DNA of 64,000 nucleotides. Origin: Jiangella muralis (lineage in GTDB: Bacteria; Actinomycetota; Actinomycetes; Jiangellales; Jiangellaceae). The stretch spans positions 186,001 to 250,000 of the forward strand of contig NZ_KQ434756.1 in assembly GCF_001270745.1 (NCBI RefSeq). The letters run 5' to 3'. The notes beneath the pieces were generated by a model, which saw only the letters and a program-made list of their open reading frames with translations, did no database searches and was not told where the DNA came from. Made by a program: the position numbers and the translations under genes. Positions within the stretch are counted from its first letter, which is position 1, and each line of letters opens with the position of its first letter. Below, piece by piece: positions 29,380 to 39,184 of this stretch.

Positions 29380-30865
29380 CGGCCGGCAGCGGGAGGAAGT
29401 CGGTCTCGGGGACGATGCACTGCGGGGCGTCGCTGCCGAACTCCGCCGGGCAGGGATGGTGGAACCGCTCGATCACGATCGCGTCGGGACCGGTCGGCTT
29501 GCCCGGCCCGAAGCTCGCCGGCAGCGACTCGCCGTGGTCGAAGTCGCCGAAGCCGGCCAGCACGGCCGCGACGTCCTGCCGGGTCGGGTTCTCCCCCGCG
29601 GCCTCGATCGCCCGGGCGAACAGCCGGACCCCCGAACAGCTGGAGGCCACGTTGCTGGCCCGCAGGTTGTCCGCGTCGTCGAGCAGGTCGTACGGCGCGT
29701 CGATCACGTCGCTGTACTCGGCATAGACGCGGTTGCACATCTCGACGAACGGGTCCGGGACGAAGTCGTCGAGGCGGTGCTCGCCGGCCCGGCTGCCCGA
29801 GACGATCGTGGCACCGTTGTAGAGCGCGGCCGCGGCCTCGCCGGCGAACTGGACGATCTTGCCGGTGACCAGCTCGCTGTCCTGGGCCTGGAAGCTGGTG
29901 TTCACGAACTCGACGTCGCCGGGCTGGAAGCCCTGCGTGACCATCTCGCCCAGGTACGTGGGCATGGTGATGGTGTCGAGCAGCGGGAACACCACCTCGA
30001 CGCCGTCCGCGCGCATCCCCTGCACCGACTCGATCAGGCCGTCGGTGCAGTTGCCGGCGTCGCAGCCGATCGCGTCGACGCGGGCGACGTCCAGTCCGAG
30101 CCGCTCCAGCTCGGCGACCAGCCCTTCCTGCACGACCTGCGGGTTGGGCTCGGTGTCGGTGTAGACGACGCCGATCGGACGGCCCTCGAGCTCGTCGGCC
30201 AGCTCCCGGGCGGCGTAGCCGAGGATGTCGGCCGGCGAGTGGTTGACCGAGTAGAGCATGCCGTCGGCGGCGTCGAAGTCCTGGGCGCTGAGGTCGTACG
30301 TCGTCACGTAGATGACGTCGTTGGGTCCGGTGAGGCACCCGGCCAGCGGGTTCCCGACCCCGGTGAAGGAGAAGGCGCCGAGGGCGTGCTGGTCCTTCGC
30401 GATCAGCGTGCACGCCTGCTGGGCCTCGACCTGCGGATCGGTGGCGCCGAACCCGGGCACCGCGAGCTCGACGGTGTTCAGCTCGATCAGGCGCCCGTTG
30501 ATGCCGCCGCACTCCTCGTTGACGATGCGCACGAACGTCTCGACCTGGTCGGCGGTGTCGCCGACGTCCTCGGCGAAGCCGACCTCCACGAGGTCCTCCA
30601 GCCGCAGCCGGACGTTCGTCAGGACCACCGAGTCGGCTGTGACGCCCGGCTCGACCTCCTCCGGCTGGTGGCTGGCGGTGTCCGCGGTGCAGAACGTCTC
30701 AGTGCCGGTGAACCGGCTGTCGAACGACTCGGCGACGCCCGGCGCCGACGAGGACGGTGCGGCGGCGGGGTCGTCGTCGGTGCTGCGGACGACGCCCGAA
30801 CAGCCGCCGGCCACGATCAGACAACCAAGGGCGAGCGCGCAGGCTCGTAATCCGTCAGGACGCAT
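29372..30865 (-). CDS. Branched-chain-type ABC substrate-binding lipoprotein
   Basis: A 497-residue type I periplasmic-binding protein. The signal peptide MRPDGLRACALALGCLIVAG ends at the lipobox AGGC (Cys22). The mature part opens with ITADSVVLTNVR-like LivK features (GVTADSVVLTNVRLRLEDLV) and contains NEECGGINGRLIELNTVEL, the usual LivK early block. It presents the ligand to the LivHMG and MFS-LivF fusion proteins. The start at 30865 has ggagag upstream and gives a proper signal peptide; the frame further up is not protein-like. It overlaps the MFS-LivF gene by 8 bases. Confidence 0.9.
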   Translation of the reverse strand: MRPDGLRACALALGCLIVAGGCSGVVRSTDDDPAAAPSSSAPGVAESFDSRFTGTETFCTADTASHQPEEVEPGVTADSVVLTNVRLRLEDLVEVGFAEDVGDTADQVETFVRIVNEECGGINGRLIELNTVELAVPGFGATDPQVEAQQACTLIAKDQHALGAFSFTGVGNPLAGCLTGPNDVIYVTTYDLSAQDFDAADGMLYSVNHSPADILGYAARELADELEGRPIGVVYTDTEPNPQVVQEGLVAELERLGLDVARVDAIGCDAGNCTDGLIESVQGMRADGVEVVFPLLDTITMPTYLGEMVTQGFQPGDVEFVNTSFQAQDSELVTGKIVQFAGEAAAALYNGATIVSGSRAGEHRLDDFVPDPFVEMCNRVYAEYSDVIDAPYDLLDDADNLRASNVASSCSGVRLFARAIEAAGENPTRQDVAAVLAGFGDFDHGESLPASFGPGKPTGPDAIVIERFHHPCPAEFGSDAPQCIVPETDFLPLPADD

Positions 30866-30894
30866 GAGGGACTCTCCGTAGATGAGGGCGCCCG

Positions 30895-32130
30895 CTACAG
30901 GCGGTCGGCCAGCCAGTCGAAGAGGTGCTCGGCAGCAGTGGCGGTGGCGCCGTTCTGGCAGTGCAGTTGGGCGGTCGACTCGGTGCCGAAGAGCATCAGC
31001 TCCTTGGGGCACTCGAGCGCCTCATAGAGCTGCTCGGCCTGGCCGGTGGAGAAGCGCTCGTCGACGCCGTCCATCACGAGCGTCTCGCACTCGATCAGCT
31101 TGGCGACGTCGGTGAGGTCGCAGGCCTCGAACTCCTTCATCAACTCGTACGGCGTGTCGACGCCGTGCTTCCAGCACGAGTCGCGCAGGAACCAGCCGGC
31201 CGTCGACGACTGGGCGGCGATGGTCGCGGCGGCGGCGTTGAAGACCTCCGGGCCGTCGGCGTAGGCCTCGATCAGCGACGGCGGCAGGCCCGCGCTGATG
31301 CTGGCCCACCAGCTGAGTACGCCGGGGTCGGCGATGCACAGCTTCAGCCGCTTCTCGAACGCGGCCGCTCGCGGCGCCAGGTAGCCGCCGAAGCTCAGGC
31401 CCATCAGCGCCAGCCGGTCCGCGTCGACGCCGTCCAGACCGACCGCGACGTCGACGATCGGCGTCACGACGTTCTCCCAGTCCGGCCGGAACGGCAGTCC
31501 GTTCAGCCGCAGCGCCAGCCCTTGGCCGGGACACTGGACGGCCAGGCAGTGGATGCCGCGGCGGATCGCGCCGTCGTAGACCCACCGGGTGTCCTCGGGC
31601 CAGGCGTCGCGGCCCTGGAAGAAGATCAGCAGCGGCGCCGACGGGCCGGCGACCGGGCTGCGGTAGAGGTAGGACGGCAGGAACGAGCCCTCGTACGGGA
31701 TGGCGAGGTACTCGCCCGGGTAGCCGCTGAGCTCCAGATAGCGGTCGTAGTGCCGGTAGCTGCGCTGCGCGTATTCGGCCATCCGCGGGTCGTCGGGCGG
31801 GCCGAAGTGCATGAGCGCGGCGCGCCAGTAGGTCGCCGCGCGCAGGTGGCAGTCGGCCGCCGTGACGGTGCGGCCGGCGGCCTCGGCGGACTCGGCGCGG
31901 TCCTGCAGGGCCCGCGCCATCGGCGTCCAGGCCTGGATCCAGCTCTCCTCGTCATCGACGACGATGGAGCGGGCCACCTCCAGGCATTCGCCGAGGTCGG
32001 ACATGCCGAAGAACATCATGCCGAGCTGGTGCTTGAACTGGTCGTCCATCACCTCGTCGGCGATGAACTGGTGCGAGGTCCAGTGCTGCCCGGGGAAGAG
32101 CGGGTTGACGGAGGGTACGGCGGCGGTCAT
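30895..32130 (-). CDS. Alpha/beta hydrolase (FrsA / dihydroxypseudooxynicotine-hydrolase-like)
   Basis: A 411-residue hydrolase. An N-terminal helical extension (about 1-140) precedes the alpha/beta core. The nucleophile elbow is GLSFGGY, the acid is probably Asp in MDGVDERFS and the His lies in AQLHCQNG near the C-terminus. The large helical N-domain is typical of enzymes that cleave C-C or C-N bonds in hydroxylated aromatic side chains, and of esterase/amidase relatives. It is separated by 29 bases from the lipoprotein gene and by 49 from the amidase. A hydrolytic step on the imported compound is likely; bond type unknown. Confidence 0.85.
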   Translation of the reverse strand: MTAAVPSVNPLFPGQHWTSHQFIADEVMDDQFKHQLGMMFFGMSDLGECLEVARSIVVDDEESWIQAWTPMARALQDRAESAEAAGRTVTAADCHLRAATYWRAALMHFGPPDDPRMAEYAQRSYRHYDRYLELSGYPGEYLAIPYEGSFLPSYLYRSPVAGPSAPLLIFFQGRDAWPEDTRWVYDGAIRRGIHCLAVQCPGQGLALRLNGLPFRPDWENVVTPIVDVAVGLDGVDADRLALMGLSFGGYLAPRAAAFEKRLKLCIADPGVLSWWASISAGLPPSLIEAYADGPEVFNAAAATIAAQSSTAGWFLRDSCWKHGVDTPYELMKEFEACDLTDVAKLIECETLVMDGVDERFSTGQAEQLYEALECPKELMLFGTESTAQLHCQNGATATAAEHLFDWLADRL

Positions 32131-32179
32131 CGGGCGCTCCTAGCTCGTCGGGGTGTCGACGGTGTCGGTCGCCGGTGCT

Positions 32180-33625
32180 TCAGGCGGCGACGCCGAGTGG
32201 CGGGATACGGCCGGCCCACGGGCGGGCCTGCTCGAGTTGCGCGGCGAGGCGGAACAACATCCCCTCGTCGCCGTAGGGCCCCACGAAGTGCGCGCCGATC
32301 GGCACACCGTCGTCGGTCCAGTACAGCGGCACGGTCATGGCCGGCTGGCCGCTGACGTTGATGAGCGAGGTGAAGGCCACGAACCCGGCCGACGCGCGCA
32401 TGCCGCGGGCGGGGTCGTCGGCGGTCGACGCGAAGGTGCCCAGCGGCGGCGGCGTGCTGCCCGTGGTCGGGGTGAGCCACAGGTCGTACGGCGCCTGGAA
32501 CGCCGCCAGCTCGTCGCACAGCGTCTGCAGCTCGGCCAGCGCGTCCATGAAGTCGCTGACGGAGGTGGTCGTGGACCGGCCGCGCTGGATCAGCTCCCAG
32601 GTGGCCGGCTCGAACAGCTCCTCGACGGCCGGCTTGCCCGTCGAGCGTTCCAGCCGGGCGATGTCCCAGGCCAGCCCGCCGGCCGACACGGCGGCGAACG
32701 GGCCGGACAGGCCGCCGACGTCGAGGGTCGGCACACCCTCCTCGACGATGTGCCCCAGGCTCTCGCACAGCGCGGCGGCGTCATCGACGGCGGCCAGCGT
32801 GTCGTCGTCCAGCGGCGTGCCCAGCGGCGAGCGGCGGCTGACGACGATGCGCAGCCGGCCCGGGTCGCGGGACACCTCCTCGAGGTACGGCCGCTCCGGC
32901 CGCGGCGCGATGAACGGATCGCCGGGCGCCGGCCCGGCCGTGGCGTCCAGCAGCGCCGCGGAGTCGCGCACCGACAGCGTGATCGAGTTCTCGCTGAGGA
33001 ACGCCATGCGCATGGAGACGCCGAGGTGCCGGCGCGCGGACGCGATGCGCAGCCGCGTCGGCTTCATGCCGAAGACGCCGCAGCACGACGCGGGGATCCG
33101 GATGGACCCGCCGCTGTCGCTGGCGTTGGCCATCGGCACCATGCGGGTCGCGACCGCGGCCGCCGCGCCGCCGCTGGACCCGCCGGCCGTCAACGCGGGG
33201 TTCCACGGGTTGCGGGTCGGGCCGAACGCCTCCGGCTCGGTGGTCGGCTGCAGGCCGAACTCCGGCAGGTTGGTCTTGCCGGAGCAGACCAGCCCGGCCG
33301 CCCGGTACCTGCGGGTGAGCGGCCCGTCCTCGGCGGAGATGTTGTCGAGCAGGTAGCGGCTGCCCGACGTCAGCCGGGTGCCGGCGTACCCGACGGCGCC
33401 GCCGTCCTTGAGCAGGAACGGCACCCCCGTGAACGGGCCGTCCGGCAGTCCTGCCTCGATCTGTGCCGCAGCCTCGTCGTACATCGTGGTGATGACGGCG
33501 TTGACCTGCGGGTTGACCTGCTCGATCCGCTTGATCGCCGCGTCGAGCAGTTCGTGTGGGGTCACCTCGCCGGAACGGACCAGTTCGGCCTGTCCGACGG
33601 CGTCCAGCGTGGGGATGTCAGTCAT
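32180..33625 (-). CDS. Amidase-signature hydrolase
   Basis: A 481-residue amidase. The Ser-cisSer-Lys triad is visible: Lys in FLLKDGG (about 71-77), the Gly/Ser-rich core GGSSGGAAAAVATRMVP with the first Ser, and SDSGGSIRIPASCCGVFGMK with the nucleophile. It hydrolyses a linear amide or related bond in the cytoplasm. It is not a GatA tRNA amidotransferase as no GatB/C is present. It is the first gene of the 11-gene operon, divergent from the Lrp/AsnC regulator, so amide hydrolysis may be the first step after uptake. Confidence 0.92.
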   Translation of the reverse strand: MTDIPTLDAVGQAELVRSGEVTPHELLDAAIKRIEQVNPQVNAVITTMYDEAAAQIEAGLPDGPFTGVPFLLKDGGAVGYAGTRLTSGSRYLLDNISAEDGPLTRRYRAAGLVCSGKTNLPEFGLQPTTEPEAFGPTRNPWNPALTAGGSSGGAAAAVATRMVPMANASDSGGSIRIPASCCGVFGMKPTRLRIASARRHLGVSMRMAFLSENSITLSVRDSAALLDATAGPAPGDPFIAPRPERPYLEEVSRDPGRLRIVVSRRSPLGTPLDDDTLAAVDDAAALCESLGHIVEEGVPTLDVGGLSGPFAAVSAGGLAWDIARLERSTGKPAVEELFEPATWELIQRGRSTTTSVSDFMDALAELQTLCDELAAFQAPYDLWLTPTTGSTPPPLGTFASTADDPARGMRASAGFVAFTSLINVSGQPAMTVPLYWTDDGVPIGAHFVGPYGDEGMLFRLAAQLEQARPWAGRIPPLGVAA

Positions 33626-33922
33626 GGTTCGGCTTCAACGGCTCGGACACGTCAGTCTCCTGTCGGTACCGGCATCTCGAACGAGCCATCAGTATGGCGC
33701 TCAGATCAGAGCGTGACAAGCTTTTTGGCGGCTAGATCTTGGCTGACGATTCATTAGATTGATTCCGCAACGTTTCATGAGCGTTTTGATCGGTCCATCG
33801 CGGCAGCGCGTGTGTTCATATCGGTAGCTGAGCTACCTTTCTGCGAGCGCATTGTTCGGTTGCGCGGGCCGATTTCGTGCGATTGGATTGCCCCTGCAGA
33901 ACGTCCACTCAAGGAGGCCGTC
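33626..33922. promoter_or_regulatory. Divergent control region of the amidase operon and Lrp gene
   Basis: About 300 bases, notably AT-rich around 33710-33860 for this genome (cattagattgattccg, gcgttttgatcgg). No gene is seen. It must hold the promoters of both the catabolic operon (minus strand) and the regulator (plus strand). I could not identify a convincing Lrp box by eye. A strong ribosome site aaggagg lies at 33911-33917. Confidence 0.5.
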
Positions 33923-34396
33923 GTGGTCAACGGATCGCGTCCGCAGCAGGTCGAGCTCGACGAGATCGACAAGGCGATCATCCGCGTCCTCCAGGTCGAC
34001 GGACGCGTCGCGTACTCCAAGCTGGGCCCCCAGGTGGGCCTGTCCCGCGCGGCCGCCCGGCAACGCGTCCAGCGCCTGATCGACAGCGGCGCCATCGAGG
34101 TCGTCGCCGTCTCCGAGCCGCTCAAGATGGGCTTCGACGTCCAGGCCATGATCGGCATCAACGTCGACGGCGACCTCCAGGAGGTCGCGTCGGCACTGGC
34201 GGCGGTCGAGGAGGTCGTCTACGTGGTGCTGTCGGCCGGGCGCTACGACATCCTCATCGAGGTCCTCGGCCGCGACCCGGGCGAGCTGCTGCGCATCCTC
34301 AACGACGTCATCCGGCGCACCCCCGGCGTGCGCAGCACCGAGCTGTTCACCTACCTGAAGATCGAGAAGGTCACGTACTCGTGGGGGGCGGTGTGA
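33923..34396 (+). CDS. Lrp/AsnC family transcriptional regulator
   Basis: A 157-residue regulator. LDEIDKAIIRVLQVDGRVAY begins the helix-turn-helix, with GLSRAAARQRVQRLIDSG as its recognition part. The C-terminal RAM domain follows (VVYVVLSAGRYDILIEVLGR), where amino-acid-like effectors bind. The start is the GTG at 33923, five bases after aaggagg; the longer frame upstream is unlikely. It diverges from the 11-gene catabolic operon and converges with the amine oxidase gene, overlapping its end by 26 bases. It probably controls the catabolic operon in response to the substrate or an amino acid product. Confidence 0.92.
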   Translation: MVNGSRPQQVELDEIDKAIIRVLQVDGRVAYSKLGPQVGLSRAAARQRVQRLIDSGAIEVVAVSEPLKMGFDVQAMIGINVDGDLQEVASALAAVEEVVYVVLSAGRYDILIEVLGRDPGELLRILNDVIRRTPGVRSTELFTYLKIEKVTYSWGAV

Positions 34397-36302
34397 CCGG
34401 TGCGTGACAGTGCGGCGCCGGGTGCGGCTCGACGTCCAGCGCGGGGTTGCGGTCGAAGAACCCCGACGGCTTGAGCCAGAACGAGATGGTGTCCACCGGC
34501 ATCACCGGCCAGTCCTCGGGGCGCGGAATGTGGTGGATGCCGAACACATACCACAGCACGACGTCGGTGCGGTCGGTCGAACGTCGCGCCGACACCCACT
34601 CCGGCATGCCCATGCCGGGACCGCCCTGGTTGACGAACTCGCCGGCCGGCCAGCGCTGGTCCGGGTCGTTCGGGGTGACCCAGACGGTGTGGCCGACCAC
34701 CTCGGCCCGCTGGAACACCGGCGACGCGGGGTCGAAGAACGACGGGATCGCCGCGCCCGGCACCAGCTTGTAGCCGACCGGCGTGCCGTGCGCGTTGAGC
34801 GCGGCCGGGTTGACCACCGACCACGCGCGCTGGGTCTCCCACGCGTAGTCGTCCGGCCCTTCGACGACGAATGGCGCCTTCACCTGCCGGACGCCCAGGC
34901 CGTACGGGTTCGCCGGGCCGATCGGGTCGGTCACCGTCTCCGAGCGGACCACCGTGTTGTCCGTCCCGTCGACGTCGAGGTCCAGCCGGGCGACGACGAA
35001 GTGCTGATGGATCGGCGCGTAGGTGCGGGTGTCGACGAGCGTCCCGTGCGGATGGGCGGCGCCCTCGGGGACGTGCGACACCACCATGATCCCGGTGGCG
35101 CGCACCTCGCACTCGATGCTGCCGTCCTCGTAGAACCGCCAGTACGTCAGGTACTCGTAGTTGGCGACGGTGACGTGGAAGGACACCACGAACCGCCGCT
35201 GCCGCCGTACCTCCGCGGCGCCGTCATGGTCGACGTGCTTCCAGCCGACGGCGGAGTCCTCCTCGTGCAGGCAGATCGCGTTCGGGATCGCGTACGGCCG
35301 GCCCGCGGAGTCGTGCATCACCGCGTCGAGGTAGCGGATCTCGCCCAGGCAGTCGCAGCCCAGTTTCAGTGACTGGGTCAGGAAGCCCAGGCCCCATTCG
35401 CCGATGTCGAAGGCGGTGCGGCGGTAGTGGTCGACGCCGGGGTCGCGGTACGGGACCATCATCTCGGCGAACGAGAGCTTGTGCGCGATGGGCCGCTCCC
35501 GGCCGGCGTCGCGGTAGCCGACCTGGTGCAGCGTCAGGCCCTCGCGGTGGTTGAACCCGACCCGTAGCCGCCAGTTCTGCCAGCTGACCTCGTGCCCGTC
35601 GACGCTGAATCCGGGGCCGCCGGGCTGGCTCACCTCCAGCGGCGCGCGCGGCGGGCGATGCCCGCGCAACGCCTCCGGCAGCAGGTGCGGGCGGTACTCG
35701 CCCATGATCTCGGGCCGCGGCACGGCGTAGGTGTCCTCGATCTCCAGCAGCTCCATCGCGCCGACGTCCACGACGAAGTGCAGCCCGTTGACGGGGCCCG
35801 CGTACGGGTTGCCGCCGGCCACCCGCCGCACCCACACGTCCGACCAGCCCAGCCGGCGCCCGGCGTACGCGTCGGGCACCAGCGCGCCGCCGTACGTCCA
35901 CGTGTCGATGAAGACCATCGACAGGTCGGTGATGCCGCGACCGGCCAGCGCCGCCACCACGTCGGGGTGCTGGCGCAGCATGGCGTCGCACTCTTCCCAC
36001 TCGTCGATGGTGAAGTTCGGCTGCACGCCGGGCACCGGCTCGAACGACTCCACGGCCGCGGCGGCGAGGTCCACGCGAGCGCGGTACGTCGAGCCGTCGA
36101 GGCGCTGGAAGCAGACCACCTCGGCCCGCCGGGGCGGCACCGGCCCGCCGTCCGCGTACGCCGCGAGGTCCGGCTTGGCCGGTTCGACGGCCTCGATCGA
36201 GGCGTACCGCCAGCCCGCGCCGACACCGTGCGCCGACGTCAGCAGCTCCCGGACGAGGTCGATCTCTTCCGCCGTCAGTGGGTCCAGCGGGTGCACGGTC
36301 AC
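34371..36302 (-). CDS. Copper amine oxidase (primary-amine oxidase, TPQ cofactor)
   Basis: A 643-residue copper/topaquinone enzyme. The cofactor tyrosine is Y382 in ANYEY, the catalytic base D299 in FDIGEW, and copper ligands H432 and H434 in IHQHF plus a late His in IHHIPRPEDWPVM. It oxidises a primary amine to aldehyde, ammonia and hydrogen peroxide. No signal peptide is visible, so it is probably cytoplasmic like the Arthrobacter enzymes. It is the last gene of a four-gene operon, 6 bases after the aminobutyraldehyde dehydrogenase gene. The neighbours make putrescine the likely substrate. Confidence 0.93.
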   Translation of the reverse strand: MTVHPLDPLTAEEIDLVRELLTSAHGVGAGWRYASIEAVEPAKPDLAAYADGGPVPPRRAEVVCFQRLDGSTYRARVDLAAAAVESFEPVPGVQPNFTIDEWEECDAMLRQHPDVVAALAGRGITDLSMVFIDTWTYGGALVPDAYAGRRLGWSDVWVRRVAGGNPYAGPVNGLHFVVDVGAMELLEIEDTYAVPRPEIMGEYRPHLLPEALRGHRPPRAPLEVSQPGGPGFSVDGHEVSWQNWRLRVGFNHREGLTLHQVGYRDAGRERPIAHKLSFAEMMVPYRDPGVDHYRRTAFDIGEWGLGFLTQSLKLGCDCLGEIRYLDAVMHDSAGRPYAIPNAICLHEEDSAVGWKHVDHDGAAEVRRQRRFVVSFHVTVANYEYLTYWRFYEDGSIECEVRATGIMVVSHVPEGAAHPHGTLVDTRTYAPIHQHFVVARLDLDVDGTDNTVVRSETVTDPIGPANPYGLGVRQVKAPFVVEGPDDYAWETQRAWSVVNPAALNAHGTPVGYKLVPGAAIPSFFDPASPVFQRAEVVGHTVWVTPNDPDQRWPAGEFVNQGGPGMGMPEWVSARRSTDRTDVVLWYVFGIHHIPRPEDWPVMPVDTISFWLKPSGFFDRNPALDVEPHPAPHCHAPVTPPPTST

Positions 36303-36308
36303 AGTGTG

Positions 36309-37742
36309 TCAGCCCAGCGACGCCATGACGTGCTTGATGCGGGTGTAGTCCTCCAGGCCGTAGACCGACAGGTCCTTGCCGTGGCCGGAGGACTTGAACC
36401 CGCCGTGCGGCATCTCCGCGACCAGCGGGATGTGAGTGTTGATCCAGACGCAGCCGAAGTCCAGCTCGGCCGAGACCCGCAACGCGACCTGCACGTTCGC
36501 CGTCCACACCGAGGAGGCCAGGCCGTACTCGACGCCGTTGGCCAGCGCGACGGCCTCGTCCTCGGTGCCGAACGTCTGCACCGTGATGACCGGGCCGAAG
36601 ATCTCGTGCTGGGTGAGCCAGTCGTCCTGGCGCAGGCCGGCGATGACGGTCGGCTCGACGTAGAAGCCGGTGCTGCCCTGGCGGGCCCCGCCGGTGGTCA
36701 CGGTGGCGTGGTCGGGCGTGCGGCCGATCGCGTCGAGGACGCGGTCGAGCTGGTGGGCGTTGTTCACCGGCGGGATCCAGGCGTCCTCGTCGCCGGCCGG
36801 CGCGCCGTACGTGGTCCGCGCCTGCGCCGCCTGTTCGGTCAGCGCCGCGGTGAAGTCGGCGGCGACGGACTCGTGCACGAGCACGCGGGTGGCGGCGGTG
36901 CAGTCCTGGCCGGCGTTGAAGTAGCCGGCCTCGGCGATGGTCGCGGCGGCGGCCGCCAGGTCGGCGTCGGGGAAGACGATGACCGGCGCCTTGCCGCCCA
37001 GCTCCAGGTGCGTGCGCTGCAGCCGCTCACCGGCGCCGGCCGCCACCGCGCGCCCGGCCGCGACCGAGCCGGTGATCGAGACCATCTGCGCCGCCGGGTG
37101 GGCGACGACGGCCGCGCCGGTGCTCCGGTCACCTGCGACGACGTTCAGCACGCCCGGCGGCAGGTGCCGCGCGGCCAGCTCGGCCAGCAGCACCGTCGTC
37201 ACCGGCGTGGTGTCGCTCGGCTTGAGCACCACCGTGTTGCCGGCCGCGATGGCGGGCGCGAACTTCCAGACCGCCATCATCATCGGGTAGTTCCACGGCG
37301 TCACCTGGCCGATCACGCCGATCGGCTCGCGGCGGACCCACGAGGTGTGGCCCGCCAGGTACTCCCCCGCGGACCGGCCCTCCAGCACCCGGGCCGCACC
37401 GGCGAAGAAGCGGAGCTGGTCGACCATCGGCGGGATCTCCTCCGCCGCGGTGAGGTGCGCCGGCTTGCCGGTGTCGCGGCCCTCGGCCGCCACCAGCACG
37501 TCGGCGTGCCGCTCCACCTCGTCGGCGAGACCGAGCAACGCCTTCTGCCGATCGGCCGGCGTGCTGCGCCGCCACCCGGTGAACGCCTTCGCCGCCGCGC
37601 CGTAGGCGGCGGCGACGTCGGCCTCGCCGGACAGCGGCGCGTCGCCGTAGGTCTCCCCGGTGGACGGATCGACCAGGGGCATCGTCGCGCCCGACGCGGC
37701 CGGCGCCGACTCGCCGCCGACGAAGTTCTGGACCGTGGTCAT
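36309..37742 (-). CDS. Aldehyde dehydrogenase, probably 4-aminobutyraldehyde dehydrogenase
   Basis: A 477-residue ALDH. General base E247 in LELGGK, catalytic C281 in NAGQDCTAAT and FKSSGHGKDLSVYGLEDYT near the end are present. NAGQDC together with the latter motif is characteristic of the gamma-aminobutyraldehyde/betaine aldehyde group. It oxidises the aldehyde made by the amine oxidase to 4-aminobutyrate with NAD. The ATG at 37742 overlaps the stop of the SSADH gene (ATGA), which selects it over an upstream ATG. Assignment to aminobutyraldehyde is from subgroup motifs and operon context. Confidence 0.88.
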   Translation of the reverse strand: MTTVQNFVGGESAPAASGATMPLVDPSTGETYGDAPLSGEADVAAAYGAAAKAFTGWRRSTPADRQKALLGLADEVERHADVLVAAEGRDTGKPAHLTAAEEIPPMVDQLRFFAGAARVLEGRSAGEYLAGHTSWVRREPIGVIGQVTPWNYPMMMAVWKFAPAIAAGNTVVLKPSDTTPVTTVLLAELAARHLPPGVLNVVAGDRSTGAAVVAHPAAQMVSITGSVAAGRAVAAGAGERLQRTHLELGGKAPVIVFPDADLAAAAATIAEAGYFNAGQDCTAATRVLVHESVAADFTAALTEQAAQARTTYGAPAGDEDAWIPPVNNAHQLDRVLDAIGRTPDHATVTTGGARQGSTGFYVEPTVIAGLRQDDWLTQHEIFGPVITVQTFGTEDEAVALANGVEYGLASSVWTANVQVALRVSAELDFGCVWINTHIPLVAEMPHGGFKSSGHGKDLSVYGLEDYTRIKHVMASLG

Positions 37743-39184
37743 GCGCCGCTCCATCCGATGCTGAAGTACTGGGTCTCGGTGAACTCCTCCAGGCCCTGCC
37801 GGGCGCCCTCCCGGCCGAGCCCGCTCTGCTTCACGCCCCCGAACGGCGCCGCCGGGTCGGAGACCAGCCCGCGGCCGACGCCGACCATGCCCGCGTCGAC
37901 AGCCTCGGCGAGGCGCAGCGCCCGCCGCAGGTCACCGGCGTAGACGTATGCGGCCAGACCGTACTCGCTGCCGTTCACCATGCCCAGCAGCTCGTCCTCG
38001 TGTCGCCAGGTCACGATCGGGGCGACCGGCCCGAAGATCTCCTCGGTGACGACCGGCGAGTCCGGCGGCACGTCGCACAGCACGACCGGGGCGACGAAGT
38101 GCCCGGTCAGCCCCGCGGGCACGGCGGCGCGATGGGTCACTGTCGCCCCGCCGGCGACGGCCGCGTCGACCAGCGCCCGGACGTCCTCGACGGCGGTCGC
38201 CGAGATGAGCGGGCCGACCTGCGCGCCGGACGCGGCCGGTCCGACGGTCAGTTGTTCGACGGCCGCGCCGAGCTTCGCGACGAACGCGTCGGCCACGTCC
38301 GCGTGGACGTAGAACCGGTTGGCGGCCGTGCAGGCCTGCCCGCCGTTGCGGAACTTCGCCACCATCGCGCCGGCGACCGCCTCCTCGAGGTCGGCGTCCT
38401 CGGTGACGATGAACGGGGCGTTCCCGCCCAGCTCCATCGACGAGTTCACCACCCGGTCCGCGGCCTGCTTGAGCAGCGCCCGCCCGACCTCGGTCGAGCC
38501 GGTGAAGGAGATCTTGCGGACCCGCTGGTCGGCCAGCCACGCGGCGACGACGCCGCGGGAGTCCGTGGTCGGGACCACGTTCACCACGCCGTCGGGGACG
38601 CCGGCCGCGGCCAGGATGCGGGCGACGGCGAGCGCCGTCAGCGGGGTCTGCGACGCGGGCTTGAGCACGACCGTGCAGCCGGCCGCGAGCGCGGGGGCGA
38701 TCTTGCGGGTGGCCATCGCCGCGGGGAAGTTCCACGGCGTCACCAGGGCGGCGACGCCCACCGGGCGGTGCGTCACGACGATGCGGGTGTCGCCGGCCGG
38801 CGACTCGCCGTAGCTGCCCGACGTCCGGGCCGTCTCCTCGGAGAACCAGCGGAAGAACTCCGCGGCGTAGGCGACCTCGCCGGCCGCGTCCGCCAGCGAC
38901 TTGCCGTTCTCGGCCGCGATCAGCGCGGCCAGCCGGTCCGCGTCGGCGATCATCAGCTCGTAGGCGCGGCGCAGCGTCTCCGCCCGCTGCCGGGGCGCCG
39001 TGCGCCGCCACCCCGCGGCCGCTTCGCTCGCGGCGGTGACCGCGTCGTGGGCGTCCTGCCGCGACCCGTCGCTGACGTGGGCCAGCACGGCGCCGGTCGC
39101 GGGATCGTCGACGGTGAACGTGGCCGCGGCCGCGCGCCAGCGGCCGCCGATGAGCATCGCCTCGGGCGCGTCGATGGTCGTCAC
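37739..39184 (-). CDS. gabD: Succinate-semialdehyde dehydrogenase-type ALDH
   Basis: A 481-residue ALDH with E251 in MELGGNAPFIV and C285 in GGQACTAANR. The ELGGNAPFIV and GGQACTAANRFYVH blocks are typical of GabD enzymes, as is PFGGVKQSGLGREGARQGLEE at the C-terminus. It oxidises succinate semialdehyde to succinate. The GTG start at 39184 overlaps the gabT stop by four bases. The open frame upstream of this GTG is an out-of-frame shadow of gabT. Confidence 0.9.
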   Translation of the reverse strand: MTTIDAPEAMLIGGRWRAAAATFTVDDPATGAVLAHVSDGSRQDAHDAVTAASEAAAGWRRTAPRQRAETLRRAYELMIADADRLAALIAAENGKSLADAAGEVAYAAEFFRWFSEETARTSGSYGESPAGDTRIVVTHRPVGVAALVTPWNFPAAMATRKIAPALAAGCTVVLKPASQTPLTALAVARILAAAGVPDGVVNVVPTTDSRGVVAAWLADQRVRKISFTGSTEVGRALLKQAADRVVNSSMELGGNAPFIVTEDADLEEAVAGAMVAKFRNGGQACTAANRFYVHADVADAFVAKLGAAVEQLTVGPAASGAQVGPLISATAVEDVRALVDAAVAGGATVTHRAAVPAGLTGHFVAPVVLCDVPPDSPVVTEEIFGPVAPIVTWRHEDELLGMVNGSEYGLAAYVYAGDLRRALRLAEAVDAGMVGVGRGLVSDPAAPFGGVKQSGLGREGARQGLEEFTETQYFSIGWSGA

